Positions 44,601 to 52,431 of a stretch of 64,000 nucleotides of DNA are shown in pieces; the stretch's first letter is position 1, and each line of letters begins with the position of its first letter. A program made the translations under genes and the position numbers. The notes under the pieces are model-generated. The model was not told the DNA's origin. It did no database searches and saw only the letters and a list, made by a program, of their open reading frames with translations. Source of the DNA: Armatimonadota bacterium (GTDB lineage Bacteria > Sysuimicrobiota > Sysuimicrobiia > Sysuimicrobiales > Sysuimicrobiaceae); contig JANXBY010000066.1 of NCBI GenBank assembly GCA_025060455.1, positions 39,782-103,781 on the forward strand. The letters run 5' to 3'.

Positions 44601-45197
44601 GTGGAGGAGTACCAGGAGGTGCAGGCGCGGTACGAGGCGCTGGCGGCCGAGGCGCGGGACGTGGAACAGGCCGCGGCCCTGGTGTCGGAGCTGGCAGAGC
44701 GGCTTCAGTGGGTGTTGCGGCACAGGTTCTCCGAGACGTTCGAGGAAGTCAACCGACACTTCCAGGACTGCTTCCGCCGGCTGTTCGGAGGCGGCCGGGC
44801 GTCCCTGGAGCGGGTCCCGGTGGAGGGTGGGGAAGAAGGGGTGGAGGTAACCGCACAGCCTCCGGGCAAGAAGGTGCGGTCGCTTGAGGCGCTGTCAGGT
44901 GGTGAGCGGGTGCTGGTGTCCCTTGCCCTGGTGTTCGCCCTCCTGCGGGCGCACCCGAGCCCCTTCTGCGTGTTCGACGAGATCGAAGCCGCCCTGGACG
45001 ACGCCAACACCCGGAGGGTGGTGGAGCTGCTCCGGGAGCTGGCTCGGCGCAGCCAGGTGGTGATCATCACCCACAACAAGGCCACCATGGAGGCGGCGGA
45101 CGTGCTGTACGGCGTCACCACCCAGGAGCCCGGAGTTTCCTCGGTGGTGTCCGTACGCATGAGCAGGGCTCGGGTGGAGCCGGCGGCGGTGGGCTGA
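41637..45197 (+). CDS. smc: Chromosome partition ATPase SMC
   Basis: Condensin subunit that organises and segregates the chromosome; 1186 aa. The N-terminal head has Walker A (GPNGSGKSN), followed by long Ala/Arg/Glu-rich coiled coils (about residues 170-500 and 660-1010). The hinge (about 505-650) contains VRGALVDFLDADPEHRQAVEAAL. The C-terminal head has the signature LSGGERVLVSLAL and Walker B FCVFDEIEAALDD. scpA and scpB are not in this window. ATG 41637 follows a GGAGG-like sequence. Confidence 0.96.
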   Translation: MYLKRLELSGFKTFADRTELVFGPGITAIVGPNGSGKSNLADAIRWVLGETSWRALRSHRTEDVIFAGTHSRRAHGLAEVHLTMDNEDGVLPVEFAEVTVTRRATRAGDSEFLINRTPCRLRDVQNLFLGTGLGGRAYAMIGQGEVDAILDASPQERRDLLEEAAGLSRYKRRHAEAARRLEHARQNLARGLDRLAELGERARELSSEAERARLHHEYRQRLRQAELHLQVAEYRRVRAQLRRVSAQVEAGRLRHAELQASVEQVERELAAARARARQAEEALQDLQAQVVRSVEEAGRVEQDARVAEQQAMAAGQMRERVAQELDRVSRERQEAAAALERAEQDLACRQDAAQQCALNLQRLEAELAAAEQQLQAAASAVESTRADLVELEHARTHALSARNAARARWEALSGRERALLAQLGRLGSERRELESRRASLKEREATLGEQLQTVAHEVAAAQADLDRLMARRAQLEQEQRDLQLRRERDRARLSVLEEAHAGLVGYEPAARRVLLARRDEPGRFGGVRGALVDFLDADPEHRQAVEAALSDRLFALVVDDWETARRTLEELGPESCCFLAVEAASDGAPLRPTPGPEEGGVAWAWQLVRCAPLVQRLVRAGLDGTLVVQDLEAALRLWSGGWRGRLVTLAGEVLTADGLLAVRRNGSATPLGRVQEIASLRQRVEELDRAEEDLVAQLAALNTEEAALRDRMADRHVKAERVQAELRAVREELARVEARLAGLPRMEQEAQLERSQVLEQLREAEEEEHSCAADLERLGAEVAEARARLDAARARQQDAETAVGAASARLGALRVQHAELVALCRGLQARTEDLRRQRAFLEAEEDRLRAELRAVEAEAGRLRDLAAELARRAAEARRRHEELRAQAEVTARAWEEHGQACTDLEGKLAAAREAARAAQEEAHRAEVRAAQVAAELAAAERRLREAFGEEPEVLEAQTPERVDREAVLAEAESFRARLAELGPVNPRAVEEYQEVQARYEALAAEARDVEQAAALVSELAERLQWVLRHRFSETFEEVNRHFQDCFRRLFGGGRASLERVPVEGGEEGVEVTAQPPGKKVRSLEALSGGERVLVSLALVFALLRAHPSPFCVFDEIEAALDDANTRRVVELLRELARRSQVVIITHNKATMEAADVLYGVTTQEPGVSSVVSVRMSRARVEPAAVG

Positions 45198-45201
45198 GGG
45201 G

Positions 45202-45357
45202 GTGGTGGGGCTGCGGCGCCTGGTGAGCTTCCTGTACTGGCTGGCCAGGGTGCTGCGGGACGTGGAGGTTCTCGCCTCGGGCGACCCGCGGAAGATCGTC
45301 CGGCGGGCGCGGAACAAGGTGCTGGGCAGGTGGATGGGCCGCCTGTTCCGGCTGTGA
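45202..45357 (+). CDS. 51-residue basic protein downstream of smc
   Basis: A short open frame starts four bases after the smc stop (GTG 45202 or 45205) and ends with TGA at 45355. It encodes about 51 aa, with LVSFLYWLARVLRDVEVLASGDP, then a basic half with KIVRRARNKVLGRWMGRL. Codon third positions are strongly G/C, like the neighbours. The pattern (hydrophobic helix, then SGDP-K-RRARNK) resembles small uncharacterised proteins I associate with Clostridia and archaea, but I cannot confirm a family. Function unknown; position suggests co-expression with smc. Confidence 0.6.
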   Translation: MVGLRRLVSFLYWLARVLRDVEVLASGDPRKIVRRARNKVLGRWMGRLFRL

Positions 45358-45420
45358 GCCCTGGATAGGGCGTACGTCCGTTCGCTAGAATATCGGTAGC
45401 AAACGGCGGGAGGTGTCGGG

Positions 45421-46569
45421 GTGCTGGCCACCCAGATCCGCCAGAAGGACGGGGTGTTCTACTTCGTGGCCTACCGGGCCGAGGACCTGCTGGCGAAGGT
45501 CCGGTTCATGAGCCGGTTTTACGGTGAAGGGGAGACCATCGCCCCCGAGCCCGCGCCGGAAGGGGACGAGATCGCCCAGTTCATCGCCCGCATCGAGCGC
45601 AGCGACCGGGCGTTCCAGCGCCAGCTGTCGCGGCGCAAGGTCCGCGAGATCATGAACTTCTACGAGACCGCGGGCGAGCAACCGCCCGTCCCCGGTACCG
45701 TGCTGCTGTTCACCCCGGAGCGGCTACGGTTCGAACCGTTGCACCGGTACGAGAGCGTGGGAGACCTGCAGGAGCCCGACGGCAAGTACCTGATCATCGA
45801 CGGCCAGCACCGCCTCGCGGCCCTGGAGTTTTACCGGCGACAGCGCCCCGAAGAAGCCGCCTCCATCCAGGTCCCCTGCGTGATCTTCGACGGCCGCAGC
45901 GAGGACTTCGCCGCGGAGATGTTCGTGATCATCAACGCCACCCCGACCCGGATCAACAAGAGCCACCTGGTGGAGCTGTACGAGCGGGTGACGTGGTGGC
46001 AGGCCACGCCGGACAAGAAGTTCGCGGCCCGCATCGCCCGCATGCTGTACGAGGAGCCCGACAGCCCCCTACGCTACAAGATCAACCGGCCGGGCGGGCG
46101 GAGCCGGCAGGAGAAGTGGATCCTGCAGGCGGAGCTGTTCAACGAGCTGCACCGGTGGGCCCGGGCGGCGTGGCCCCGGATCGAGCGGCAGGGCGATCGG
46201 CCGGAAGACTTCTACGCGCTGCTTCGGGACTTCCTGCGGGCCGCGGAACGGGTGTGGGGCGAGGCCTGGGGCAACCCGAACTACATGGTGACCCGGCCGG
46301 TGACCCTCAAGGCCATGATCCGGGTGTGCGCGAACCTGTCCGCCGTGGACGCCCAGCCGGAGGAGGGACGGCTCTTGCGGTGGGAGCAGCGGTTGCAGCC
46401 GTGGGCGGAGCTGCGCAGGGCCTTCCGGGCGGACGGGTTTTACGAGCGGTTCCCCGCCAAAGGGCAGGTAGAGCGCACCGCGCGCATCCACCGGGAGCTG
46501 GCGCGCGCCGCGGGGATCCCTGTGGGGGAGCAGGGCGGGAAGGAGTCCGGTGGGCCACGAGCAACTTGA
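45421..46569 (+). CDS. DGQHR-domain (DndB-like) protein
   Basis: Predicted 382-aa protein with the DGQHR motif (residues 127-131, in LIIDGQHRLAALEFY). This family includes DndB, the regulator of DNA phosphorothioation, and many orphan proteins in mobile or defence contexts. Other conserved parts are the FVIINATPTRINKSHL block and a C-terminal helical region. None of dndA, C, D or E is visible nearby. A possible -10 (TAGAAT, about 45386) and AGGAGG-like purines precede GTG 45421. The frame continues past the TGA for 41 sense codons. Confidence 0.8.
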   Translation: MLATQIRQKDGVFYFVAYRAEDLLAKVRFMSRFYGEGETIAPEPAPEGDEIAQFIARIERSDRAFQRQLSRRKVREIMNFYETAGEQPPVPGTVLLFTPERLRFEPLHRYESVGDLQEPDGKYLIIDGQHRLAALEFYRRQRPEEAASIQVPCVIFDGRSEDFAAEMFVIINATPTRINKSHLVELYERVTWWQATPDKKFAARIARMLYEEPDSPLRYKINRPGGRSRQEKWILQAELFNELHRWARAAWPRIERQGDRPEDFYALLRDFLRAAERVWGEAWGNPNYMVTRPVTLKAMIRVCANLSAVDAQPEEGRLLRWEQRLQPWAELRRAFRADGFYERFPAKGQVERTARIHRELARAAGIPVGEQGGKESGGPRAT

Positions 46570-46695
46570 GCTCGGCTCCCGGAGGGCAGGTTCACCCCGT
46601 TGCACCTGGCCTTGCACGGAGAACTGCTGGCCGGTCAGCCCTCCCCAAGTTCCGCCGTCCCCCTCGTGGAGGCCGTGTGGGCGGCGCCGTCCTAA
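46570..46695 (+). other. In-frame open extension after the DGQHR gene stop
   Basis: Directly after the TGA of the DGQHR gene the same frame stays open to TAA at 46693-46695 (41 codons), with strongly G/C-biased third positions and a protein-like composition (ARLPEGRFTPLHLALHGE onward). It could be a decayed C-terminus cut off by a nonsense change, a stop read-through tail, or chance. There is no obvious ribosome binding site for a separate gene. Confidence 0.3.
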
Positions 46696-48257
46696 GGGGG
46701 CGGGAAGCTCTCACCCTCCTCGAGGACGACCACCTTCGCGGGCTCTGCGCGTAGCCTTTCCACGAACCATTCCGGGTCCTCCGTGTGGACGGGGATCACG
46801 TAGCGGGGCTTCAGCTCCCGAATGAGGTCCAGGAGGGCGTCGGGGTGGATGTGGCCGCTGGCGTGGAACTCCCCTGTGAACACCGGTTGGCCTCGCTCGT
46901 CGGTGCCCTCCCACAGGAACCCGTGCGGCTCCATGCGGAGCCGGCGGAGCCAGTTCCACAGCCGCCAGTAGTCCACCCGGCTGTCCTCGCCGTACGCCTC
47001 TGAGGACGAGTACACGTACACGCCGTCCTGGGGGTCCACGTCTAGCAGGTCCACCAGGTCGAAGAAGCTGAACGCCAGGAGGTAAGCGCCCGGGTCGCGC
47101 CGCACCTCCTCCCCTTGCACCAGCCGGCGGACGTGGCGGTTGGTGAACTGCCGCAGCCAGTGCTCTTGGGTCAGGCGCGGCCGGGAGAAGAAGGCCAGGG
47201 CGGGGTGCTGGAGCACTCCCGCGAAGGCGGGATCCGCGGCGGCCAGAGCTTCCAGCAGGTAGCCGTCCTTGGGGAGCACCACCAGCCGGCGGCCGGTGTC
47301 GTGCGCTACCTGCAGGAAGGTCTGCAGCCGCTCCACCTGCCGCGGGCCGAAGTCGGCCACCACCAGACGCCCGGCGCTTCGGGCCACCACCTCCCGCGCC
47401 CGGTCCAGTACCTGGGCCTCCGTGACGTGATCTGTGCGCTCCCGGCTCACCCGGGTCCCCTCCACCACCAACACCGAGACCCGCTCCCGCTGCAGCTCCG
47501 ACACCATGGCGTCCACCAGCGGTGCCCCCTGGCCGTGGCGCCGCAGGTCGCCCGTGTAGACCACGAGGCCGTCGGAACACTCGACGGCGAAGGCCACCGC
47601 TCCGGGGATGGAGTGGTCCACGGGGTAGGTCCGCACCCGCAGACCCCCGTAGCTCGGTGCGGGAGGCCCGATCGGCTGGGGTTGAAGAGCCTTTCGGGCT
47701 TTGGGAAGGGTCGTCCACAGACGCAGCAGGTCCCGGGAAGGCGGGCCGTCCGCGGCGTACGCGGGCCGGCCGGCGCACGCACCGCTCCGGTCCGCCTCCA
47801 GCTCGCCCGACGCGTTGGGCCCACGCGGCCGGCAGTATGCCAGTTCGCCGTAGAAGTCTGCGGGCCCGGTGTCCTGCAAGGCCTTGAGGACCGCCAGGGT
47901 CAGGCGGGAGGCCACCAGGGGCAGGTCGCAGCGCAGCACGCCCGCAAGCCCGCAGTGGTCCAGGTGCGCGTGGGTGAGCAGCACCGCGTGCACCTCGAGG
48001 GGCCGAGCGTCCTGCGGGGCGCGGAAGCCCGGCGGCACCAGGTCGTCCCGGTAAATCCCCCCGACCGGCGGGATGAGCCCCAGCTGCCACAGGTCGAACA
48101 GCCCGCGGGCTGTGCGGGGTCGGAGGAACTCTTCGAAGTACTGCCCCCAGCGGCGGTAGTTCAGGCCGAAGTCCAAAAGGAAGCCCGCCCCGCCCTCCCA
48201 CAGGTGGAGCTTGGTGCCGCCGATGGTCCGCGCGCCGTCGAGAACCTGCAGCCGCAC
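46692..48257 (-). CDS. Beta-CASP metallo-beta-lactamase-fold nuclease (RNase J-like)
   Basis: Predicted zinc-dependent nucleic-acid hydrolase of 521 aa from GTG 48257 (VRLQVLDGARTIGGTK); an upstream open frame is Pro/Ala-rich and unlikely to be translated. Metal motifs HAHLDHCG, DHSIPG and YTGDLR form the MBL site. The beta-CASP part has VVEGT (motif A), ASGHIHPDAL (motif B) and VIPVHTED (motif C), as in RNase J. It differs from typical RNase J by a long insert around residues 120-170 and by lacking the C-terminal oligomerisation domain, so it may be a distinct nuclease. It converges on the DGQHR gene. Confidence 0.78.
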   Translation of the reverse strand: MRLQVLDGARTIGGTKLHLWEGGAGFLLDFGLNYRRWGQYFEEFLRPRTARGLFDLWQLGLIPPVGGIYRDDLVPPGFRAPQDARPLEVHAVLLTHAHLDHCGLAGVLRCDLPLVASRLTLAVLKALQDTGPADFYGELAYCRPRGPNASGELEADRSGACAGRPAYAADGPPSRDLLRLWTTLPKARKALQPQPIGPPAPSYGGLRVRTYPVDHSIPGAVAFAVECSDGLVVYTGDLRRHGQGAPLVDAMVSELQRERVSVLVVEGTRVSRERTDHVTEAQVLDRAREVVARSAGRLVVADFGPRQVERLQTFLQVAHDTGRRLVVLPKDGYLLEALAAADPAFAGVLQHPALAFFSRPRLTQEHWLRQFTNRHVRRLVQGEEVRRDPGAYLLAFSFFDLVDLLDVDPQDGVYVYSSSEAYGEDSRVDYWRLWNWLRRLRMEPHGFLWEGTDERGQPVFTGEFHASGHIHPDALLDLIRELKPRYVIPVHTEDPEWFVERLRAEPAKVVVLEEGESFPPP

Positions 48258-48331
48258 GGGACCGCCCCCGTTCAGGGTAGCGCGGGGTGGCGGTGCGGGA
48301 GGAGGGGGCGTGCGGGGCCGAATTGGGGGGT

Positions 48332-48496
48332 GTGATGCGGATCCTGGTGGACCACCGGGAGGCCCGGTCCGGAGTTCCGGGGCGGCTGCAGGCGCCGGGG
48401 GCGGAAGTGGGGGAGACTGTGCTGCCCGTGGCCGCACGTGCTCAGCCCCGGGTCGGGGTCGAGCGCAAGACCGCGGAGGACTTCGTGTTCGAGTGA
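48332..48496 (+). pseudogene. Truncated ERCC4/XPF-type nuclease remnant
   Basis: A 54-codon frame (GTG 48332 or ATG 48335) reads MRILVDHREARSGVPGRLQ, then VGVERKTAEDF, then stops. These are the start of an ERCC4 nuclease domain (VDxRE...ERKxxxD). The GDY strand expected before ERKT is replaced by AARAQP, and the rest of the domain is absent. I therefore read it as a decayed gene rather than a functional small protein. It lies between the divergent MBL nuclease and the 5'-nucleotidase genes. Confidence 0.65.
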
Positions 48497-48507
48497 GAGG
48501 GAGCTGG

Positions 48508-49998
48508 TCAGCGCACCAGGGTGATGCGACCCTCGACCTGCGGCCGGATGGTCCTCATCCTCTGAATGGCCTCCATCACCGCGTTGGCCAGCACGGGGCC
48601 GTCGACGGGTGAGACCAGCACCTGGCCCGTGGCCAGCATGCTGTAGCCGTCGCCTCCCCGCAGCAGGAAGTCGTTGGTGGCCACGGTGTAGGTGGCCGCG
48701 GGGTCCAGCGGGCGGTCCCCCACCTGTACCTCCAGGATGCGGGAGCCCACAGGCCGCGAGGGGCTGAAGGTGTACCGTAGCCCCGAGACCTGCGGGAAGC
48801 GCCCGGCCACCTGCTCCCACTGGCTTACCCCGTTCTCCAAGGCCTGACGGATCACCGCGCCTGTGACCGCCACCTTCACCACCACGTTGCCAAAGGGCAG
48901 CCACGCCAGCACGTCCTTCCGCGTAATACGGCCGGCGGGAAAGAGGGCATTGGTGCGGATCCCCCCGCCGTTGGTGATGGCCACGTCGGCGCCCACCGCG
49001 CCGCGCATCACGTCCGCGATAAAGTTGCCCAGGTTGGACTCCTGCTGGCGGACCGTGGTGTTGCGGGCGTCCAGGGGGACCGCGGTCTCCCCGATGGGCA
49101 CCTCCAGCTCACGGCTCAGTTGCTCGGCGTACCGCTGGACCAACCTGGCCATCTCCGGGTCCGGCGGGACGCGCTCGTCCACGTCCACCAGCTGGTGGTG
49201 GGCGGCGCCCGATCCATCCAGCCGCAGCCGCGTCACCCCCAGCCACCGGGCGTCGGAGCCGGCCTTCGCCACCAGCCGGCCGGCTACGGTGGCCACCAGA
49301 GGGTCGTGGTCGTGCCCTCCGATCACCAGGTCTACCCCCGGCACCCGCCGGAGGAGCTCCTGGTCCTGCGCCATGCTCAGGTGGGTGAGGGCGATCACCA
49401 CGCGCGCACCCCGGGCCCGGAGGATCCGCACCACCTCCCGGGCCACGGCGAACACGTCGCCGAAGGTGGTATTGCCGGGCGAGGACAGCACCGCGGTGTC
49501 CTCCGTGAGCAGCCCCACGATGCCCACAGGGACCCCGCCCGGGGTGAGCACCAGCCAGGGCCGCACGCCCGGGAAGGGCCTTAGTCCCGGCGCGAACACG
49601 TTGCTCACCACCCACGGGAACCGGGACTCCCGCACGCGGCGGACGAGCTCCTCGGGCCCGTAGTCGAACTCGTGGTTCCCGAAGGTGGCTGCGTCCACCC
49701 CCAGTTGGTTCATCGCGTCGATGAGCTGTGCTCCCTTGAACACGGAGGACTCCACGGACGGCGAGATCAGGTCCCCTGCGAACAACAGCAGGCTGGTGCG
49801 CTCCTGGGCGCGGTGGCGCCTGACCACCGTGGCCAGCCGGTCGAAGCCGCCCCGCCGACCCCCCTCCACCGCGCCCAGCTGGTAGACGTCGTTGAAGTGC
49901 AGCACGGTGAGTACAGGAGGCTGCGTGGGGGCAGGCAGCGCCAGGGTCAGCGTCAGGAGTAGGGCCAGAAGGAGCACGCGGACCCCTTGCGGTGTCAT
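48508..49998 (-). CDS. Secreted 5'-nucleotidase / metallophosphoesterase (UshA family)
   Basis: Extracytoplasmic nucleotide phosphatase of about 496 aa. Of two nearby ATGs I prefer 49998 (MTPQGVRVLLLAL), which sits six bases after GGGGAGGG; 50004 would touch it. A signal peptide (residues 5-22) is followed by the metallophosphoesterase domain (LHFNDVYQLGAVEGG, FAGDLISPS, GNHEFDYGP, IGGHDHDP). The C-terminal 5'-nucleotidase domain has SNLGNFIADVMR and TNGGGIR. It probably scavenges phosphate or nucleosides. Confidence 0.93.
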   Translation of the reverse strand: MTPQGVRVLLLALLLTLTLALPAPTQPPVLTVLHFNDVYQLGAVEGGRRGGFDRLATVVRRHRAQERTSLLLFAGDLISPSVESSVFKGAQLIDAMNQLGVDAATFGNHEFDYGPEELVRRVRESRFPWVVSNVFAPGLRPFPGVRPWLVLTPGGVPVGIVGLLTEDTAVLSSPGNTTFGDVFAVAREVVRILRARGARVVIALTHLSMAQDQELLRRVPGVDLVIGGHDHDPLVATVAGRLVAKAGSDARWLGVTRLRLDGSGAAHHQLVDVDERVPPDPEMARLVQRYAEQLSRELEVPIGETAVPLDARNTTVRQQESNLGNFIADVMRGAVGADVAITNGGGIRTNALFPAGRITRKDVLAWLPFGNVVVKVAVTGAVIRQALENGVSQWEQVAGRFPQVSGLRYTFSPSRPVGSRILEVQVGDRPLDPAATYTVATNDFLLRGGDGYSMLATGQVLVSPVDGPVLANAVMEAIQRMRTIRPQVEGRITLVR

Positions 49999-50062
49999 GG
50001 GCATCCCTCCCCCAGCAGCATACGGCGCCGCGTGGGCAGCGAGAAGGTGCGGCGTGGCGTTC

Positions 50063-51013
50063 CTACGGGACCAGGACCAGCCGTCCCAGCACCCGGCCTC
50101 GCCGCACGCGGCCCAGGGCCTCGTTGGCGCGCTCCAGCGGGACGGCCTCCACGTGCCAGCGCAGCCGCCCGGACCGGGCCAGCTGCACGACCTCGTGCAG
50201 CTCCTGCAGCGAGCCCCACACGGAGTTCGTGAGGTGGACTTCGGGTGGCACCCGGTCGAAGTCGAAGGGCACCGACCCACCACCGGCACCCACCTGCACC
50301 AGCAGGCCGCCGGGCTGGACCGCCCGCAACGCCAGGGCGAGGGTGGAAGCAGAACCCACGAAGTCGAGGACGACCTCTGCTGCAGGCACCCGTTCCCGGG
50401 GTGACACCACCGCGTCCGCGCCCAGCTCCAGGGCCCACGGGAACTTGCCGCGGTCCCGCTCCACCACCACCACGCGGGCCGGCGAGAGGAGCTTCAGGTA
50501 CTGGATCGCGAACTGGCCGAGGCCGCCGGCACCCACCACCACCGCGGTGCCGCCCTCCCTCAGCCACGGCAGGCTCCGGCGCACCGCCCGGTACGGCGTC
50601 AGGCCAGCGTCCGCCAGGGGTGCTGCGTGAACCGGGTCCAGGTCCTCCAGGGGCACCAGGTACCGGATCGAGGGGACGCGCACCCACTCCGCGTAGCCCC
50701 CGTCGCAGGTCCAGCCCGCCTGCTGGGCCTTCGGGCAGAGCTGCTCGTCGCCTCGTCGGCACGGCTCGCACCGGCCGCACCCCCAGCTGGCGTAGACCAA
50801 CACGTTCCCCAGTCCCTCGACCCGCCCCGCGATCTCATGTCCCAACACCAGGGGGGTTGAAGCCTCGAACAGGCCGTCCGCGAGGGACACATCGCTGTGG
50901 CACACCCCGCACCCGCGGACGCGCACCAGGACTTGGGGGCCGCGGACCCTGGGACGCGGCCGCTCTTCCATCCGCAGGGGCCAGCCGGCCCGGTACAGCA
51001 CGGCAGCCTTCAC
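50063..51013 (-). CDS. Zinc-containing alcohol dehydrogenase, shortened
   Basis: Medium-chain NAD(P)-dependent alcohol dehydrogenase of 316 aa from GTG 51013 (VKAAVLYRAG), about 25 residues below the norm. Catalytic-zinc residues (CGVCHSD, GHEIAG) and all four structural-zinc cysteines (CGRCEPCRRGDEQLC) are present, as is the Rossmann loop VVGAGGLGQFA. Between GHEIAGRVEGLG and VLVYASWGCG the usual segment with the GDRV turn is missing, an apparent in-frame deletion of roughly ten codons near 50800. Activity may be impaired. Confidence 0.85.
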   Translation of the reverse strand: MKAAVLYRAGWPLRMEERPRPRVRGPQVLVRVRGCGVCHSDVSLADGLFEASTPLVLGHEIAGRVEGLGNVLVYASWGCGRCEPCRRGDEQLCPKAQQAGWTCDGGYAEWVRVPSIRYLVPLEDLDPVHAAPLADAGLTPYRAVRRSLPWLREGGTAVVVGAGGLGQFAIQYLKLLSPARVVVVERDRGKFPWALELGADAVVSPRERVPAAEVVLDFVGSASTLALALRAVQPGGLLVQVGAGGGSVPFDFDRVPPEVHLTNSVWGSLQELHEVVQLARSGRLRWHVEAVPLERANEALGRVRRGRVLGRLVLVP

Positions 51014-51185
51014 ACTGGTCGGCTTCTCCACCCACCCTCCGCACGCCTGCGCCTGCTCGCAGGGGCAGCCGGACCGTGGTTCCCTTCTTGCCCGCCGGCC
51101 GAACTTGGCAGCCGGGGCGGGACATCCGACCATGGTGGGGGGGCCGTCGCGCAGGCAGGGACCTCGGTGGAAGGAGGGCGATCTT

Positions 51186-52337
51186 GTGGAACGGGCACGG
51201 TGGCGGCAGGCGAACCACGCGGTCCGGGTGGCGGCGGTGGCCGCTGCCCTGGTGCTGGCGCTACCGGCCTCCGCACAGGTCGCCATCCCCGAGGATCAGG
51301 AGATGGCCGTGGGCCGCGCGGTGGCGGCCCGGCTGATGGCCCAGTACGGCGTGGTGGCCGACCCGGACTGGCTGGCGTTCCTGTCCGCCCTGCGGGACCG
51401 CCTGGTGCCGTTTTCCGGAAGGCCTCAGGTCCCGTACCGGATCGCCATCCTGGACCACAGGGAGCCGAACGCGGTGAGCACGCCCGGGTGGGTATTCGTG
51501 ACCACCGGGCTGGTGCAGCTGAACCCGGACGTGGACGCGTGGGCGTTCGTGGTGGCGCACGAGGTGGCTCACACCGCCCGCCGGCACGTGGCCCAGCACG
51601 TGGCGCGGGCGCAGGTGGGCCAGATCGCGAGCATCCTGGTGGCCATCCTCACCGGCAGCTCCGCGGCCGGCGACCTGGTGCAGGTGCTGCTGCGCGTCTC
51701 CACCCTGGGGTTTTCTCGCGAGCTGGAGGTGGAAGCGGACCGTGAGGCCCTCCGGATGCTGGTGGAGGCTGGGTTCGACCCACGGGCGGCTGCGCGTACC
51801 CTTCAGTGGTTCAACCAGGTCACGGGCCGACGCCAGGAGAACACCCACTGGGCGGGCACCCACCCGGGGTTTGCGGACCGGGTGCGGGCGGTGGAGCGGG
51901 CGTACGAGGAATTCCCTTCTCGCAACCTGCCCCTGCGGGTGCGCCACTTCCGGTCGGCCCAGCCCGCGGGCCCGCTGGTGCTGCGGCCGCAGCGGCTGTC
52001 CGAACACCCGCAAGCTTGGGTGCTGGCGCTGGCTGCGGACAACTCGTCCGACCGGGCGGTGCAGGTGGGCGTCATGGAAGCCAGCCTGGCGGGACCCGAC
52101 GGGGAGCTACCGGTCCGGTTTCTGCGGTCCACCTTTCCGGGAGAAGTCGGTCCCAGGGGCCGGGCGGAGGGGCTGCTGGTGTTCGAGCGGCGCACCTCCG
52201 CGTGGCCGACAGCTTTGGTGTTGCCGGTGGGCACGGGGCCGGAACGTGTCGAGGCCCGCGTGGACCTGAGCTCGGGCGGGCCCTTCGCACCGCCCCCGCA
52301 ACCGGCCGTTCTCCCGAGGCCGCCGAGCCTCCCCTGA
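51186..52337 (+). CDS. Secreted M48-family zinc metalloprotease
   Basis: Extracytoplasmic protease of 383 aa; GTG 51186 lies seven bases after AGGAGGG. A signal peptide (to about residue 27, ending LPASAQ) is followed by the peptidase domain with HEVAH as the zinc site, then ELEVEADREAL with the third ligand. This matches the BepA/YfgC-like M48 branch involved in envelope quality control. The last 120 residues are an uncharacterised beta-rich domain. The 172-base gap before it, shared with the divergent dehydrogenase gene, shows no clear promoter. Confidence 0.9.
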   Translation: MERARWRQANHAVRVAAVAAALVLALPASAQVAIPEDQEMAVGRAVAARLMAQYGVVADPDWLAFLSALRDRLVPFSGRPQVPYRIAILDHREPNAVSTPGWVFVTTGLVQLNPDVDAWAFVVAHEVAHTARRHVAQHVARAQVGQIASILVAILTGSSAAGDLVQVLLRVSTLGFSRELEVEADREALRMLVEAGFDPRAAARTLQWFNQVTGRRQENTHWAGTHPGFADRVRAVERAYEEFPSRNLPLRVRHFRSAQPAGPLVLRPQRLSEHPQAWVLALAADNSSDRAVQVGVMEASLAGPDGELPVRFLRSTFPGEVGPRGRAEGLLVFERRTSAWPTALVLPVGTGPERVEARVDLSSGGPFAPPPQPAVLPRPPSLP

Positions 52338-52431
52338 GGTGCGGCCACGGGAGGGGGGAGCTCCGACCGGTTGGCGCGTGCTCCTGCAAGGTCCGGGCCG
52401 GCGGTGCCTGGACCGCGAAGGGGGTGTTCGC

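Noticed and set aside
46550..46825. Small plus-strand open frame overlapping the 3' ends of the DGQHR and MBL genes
   Set aside because: Composition is Pro/Arg/Ser/Cys-rich and it runs antisense through MBL coding sequence; the in-frame extension of the DGQHR gene is the better reading of the first part.
48258..48437. N-terminal extension of the MBL nuclease
   Set aside because: The extra 60 residues are almost pure Pro/Ala/Arg and overlap the ERCC4 remnant; the family-like start is at 48257.
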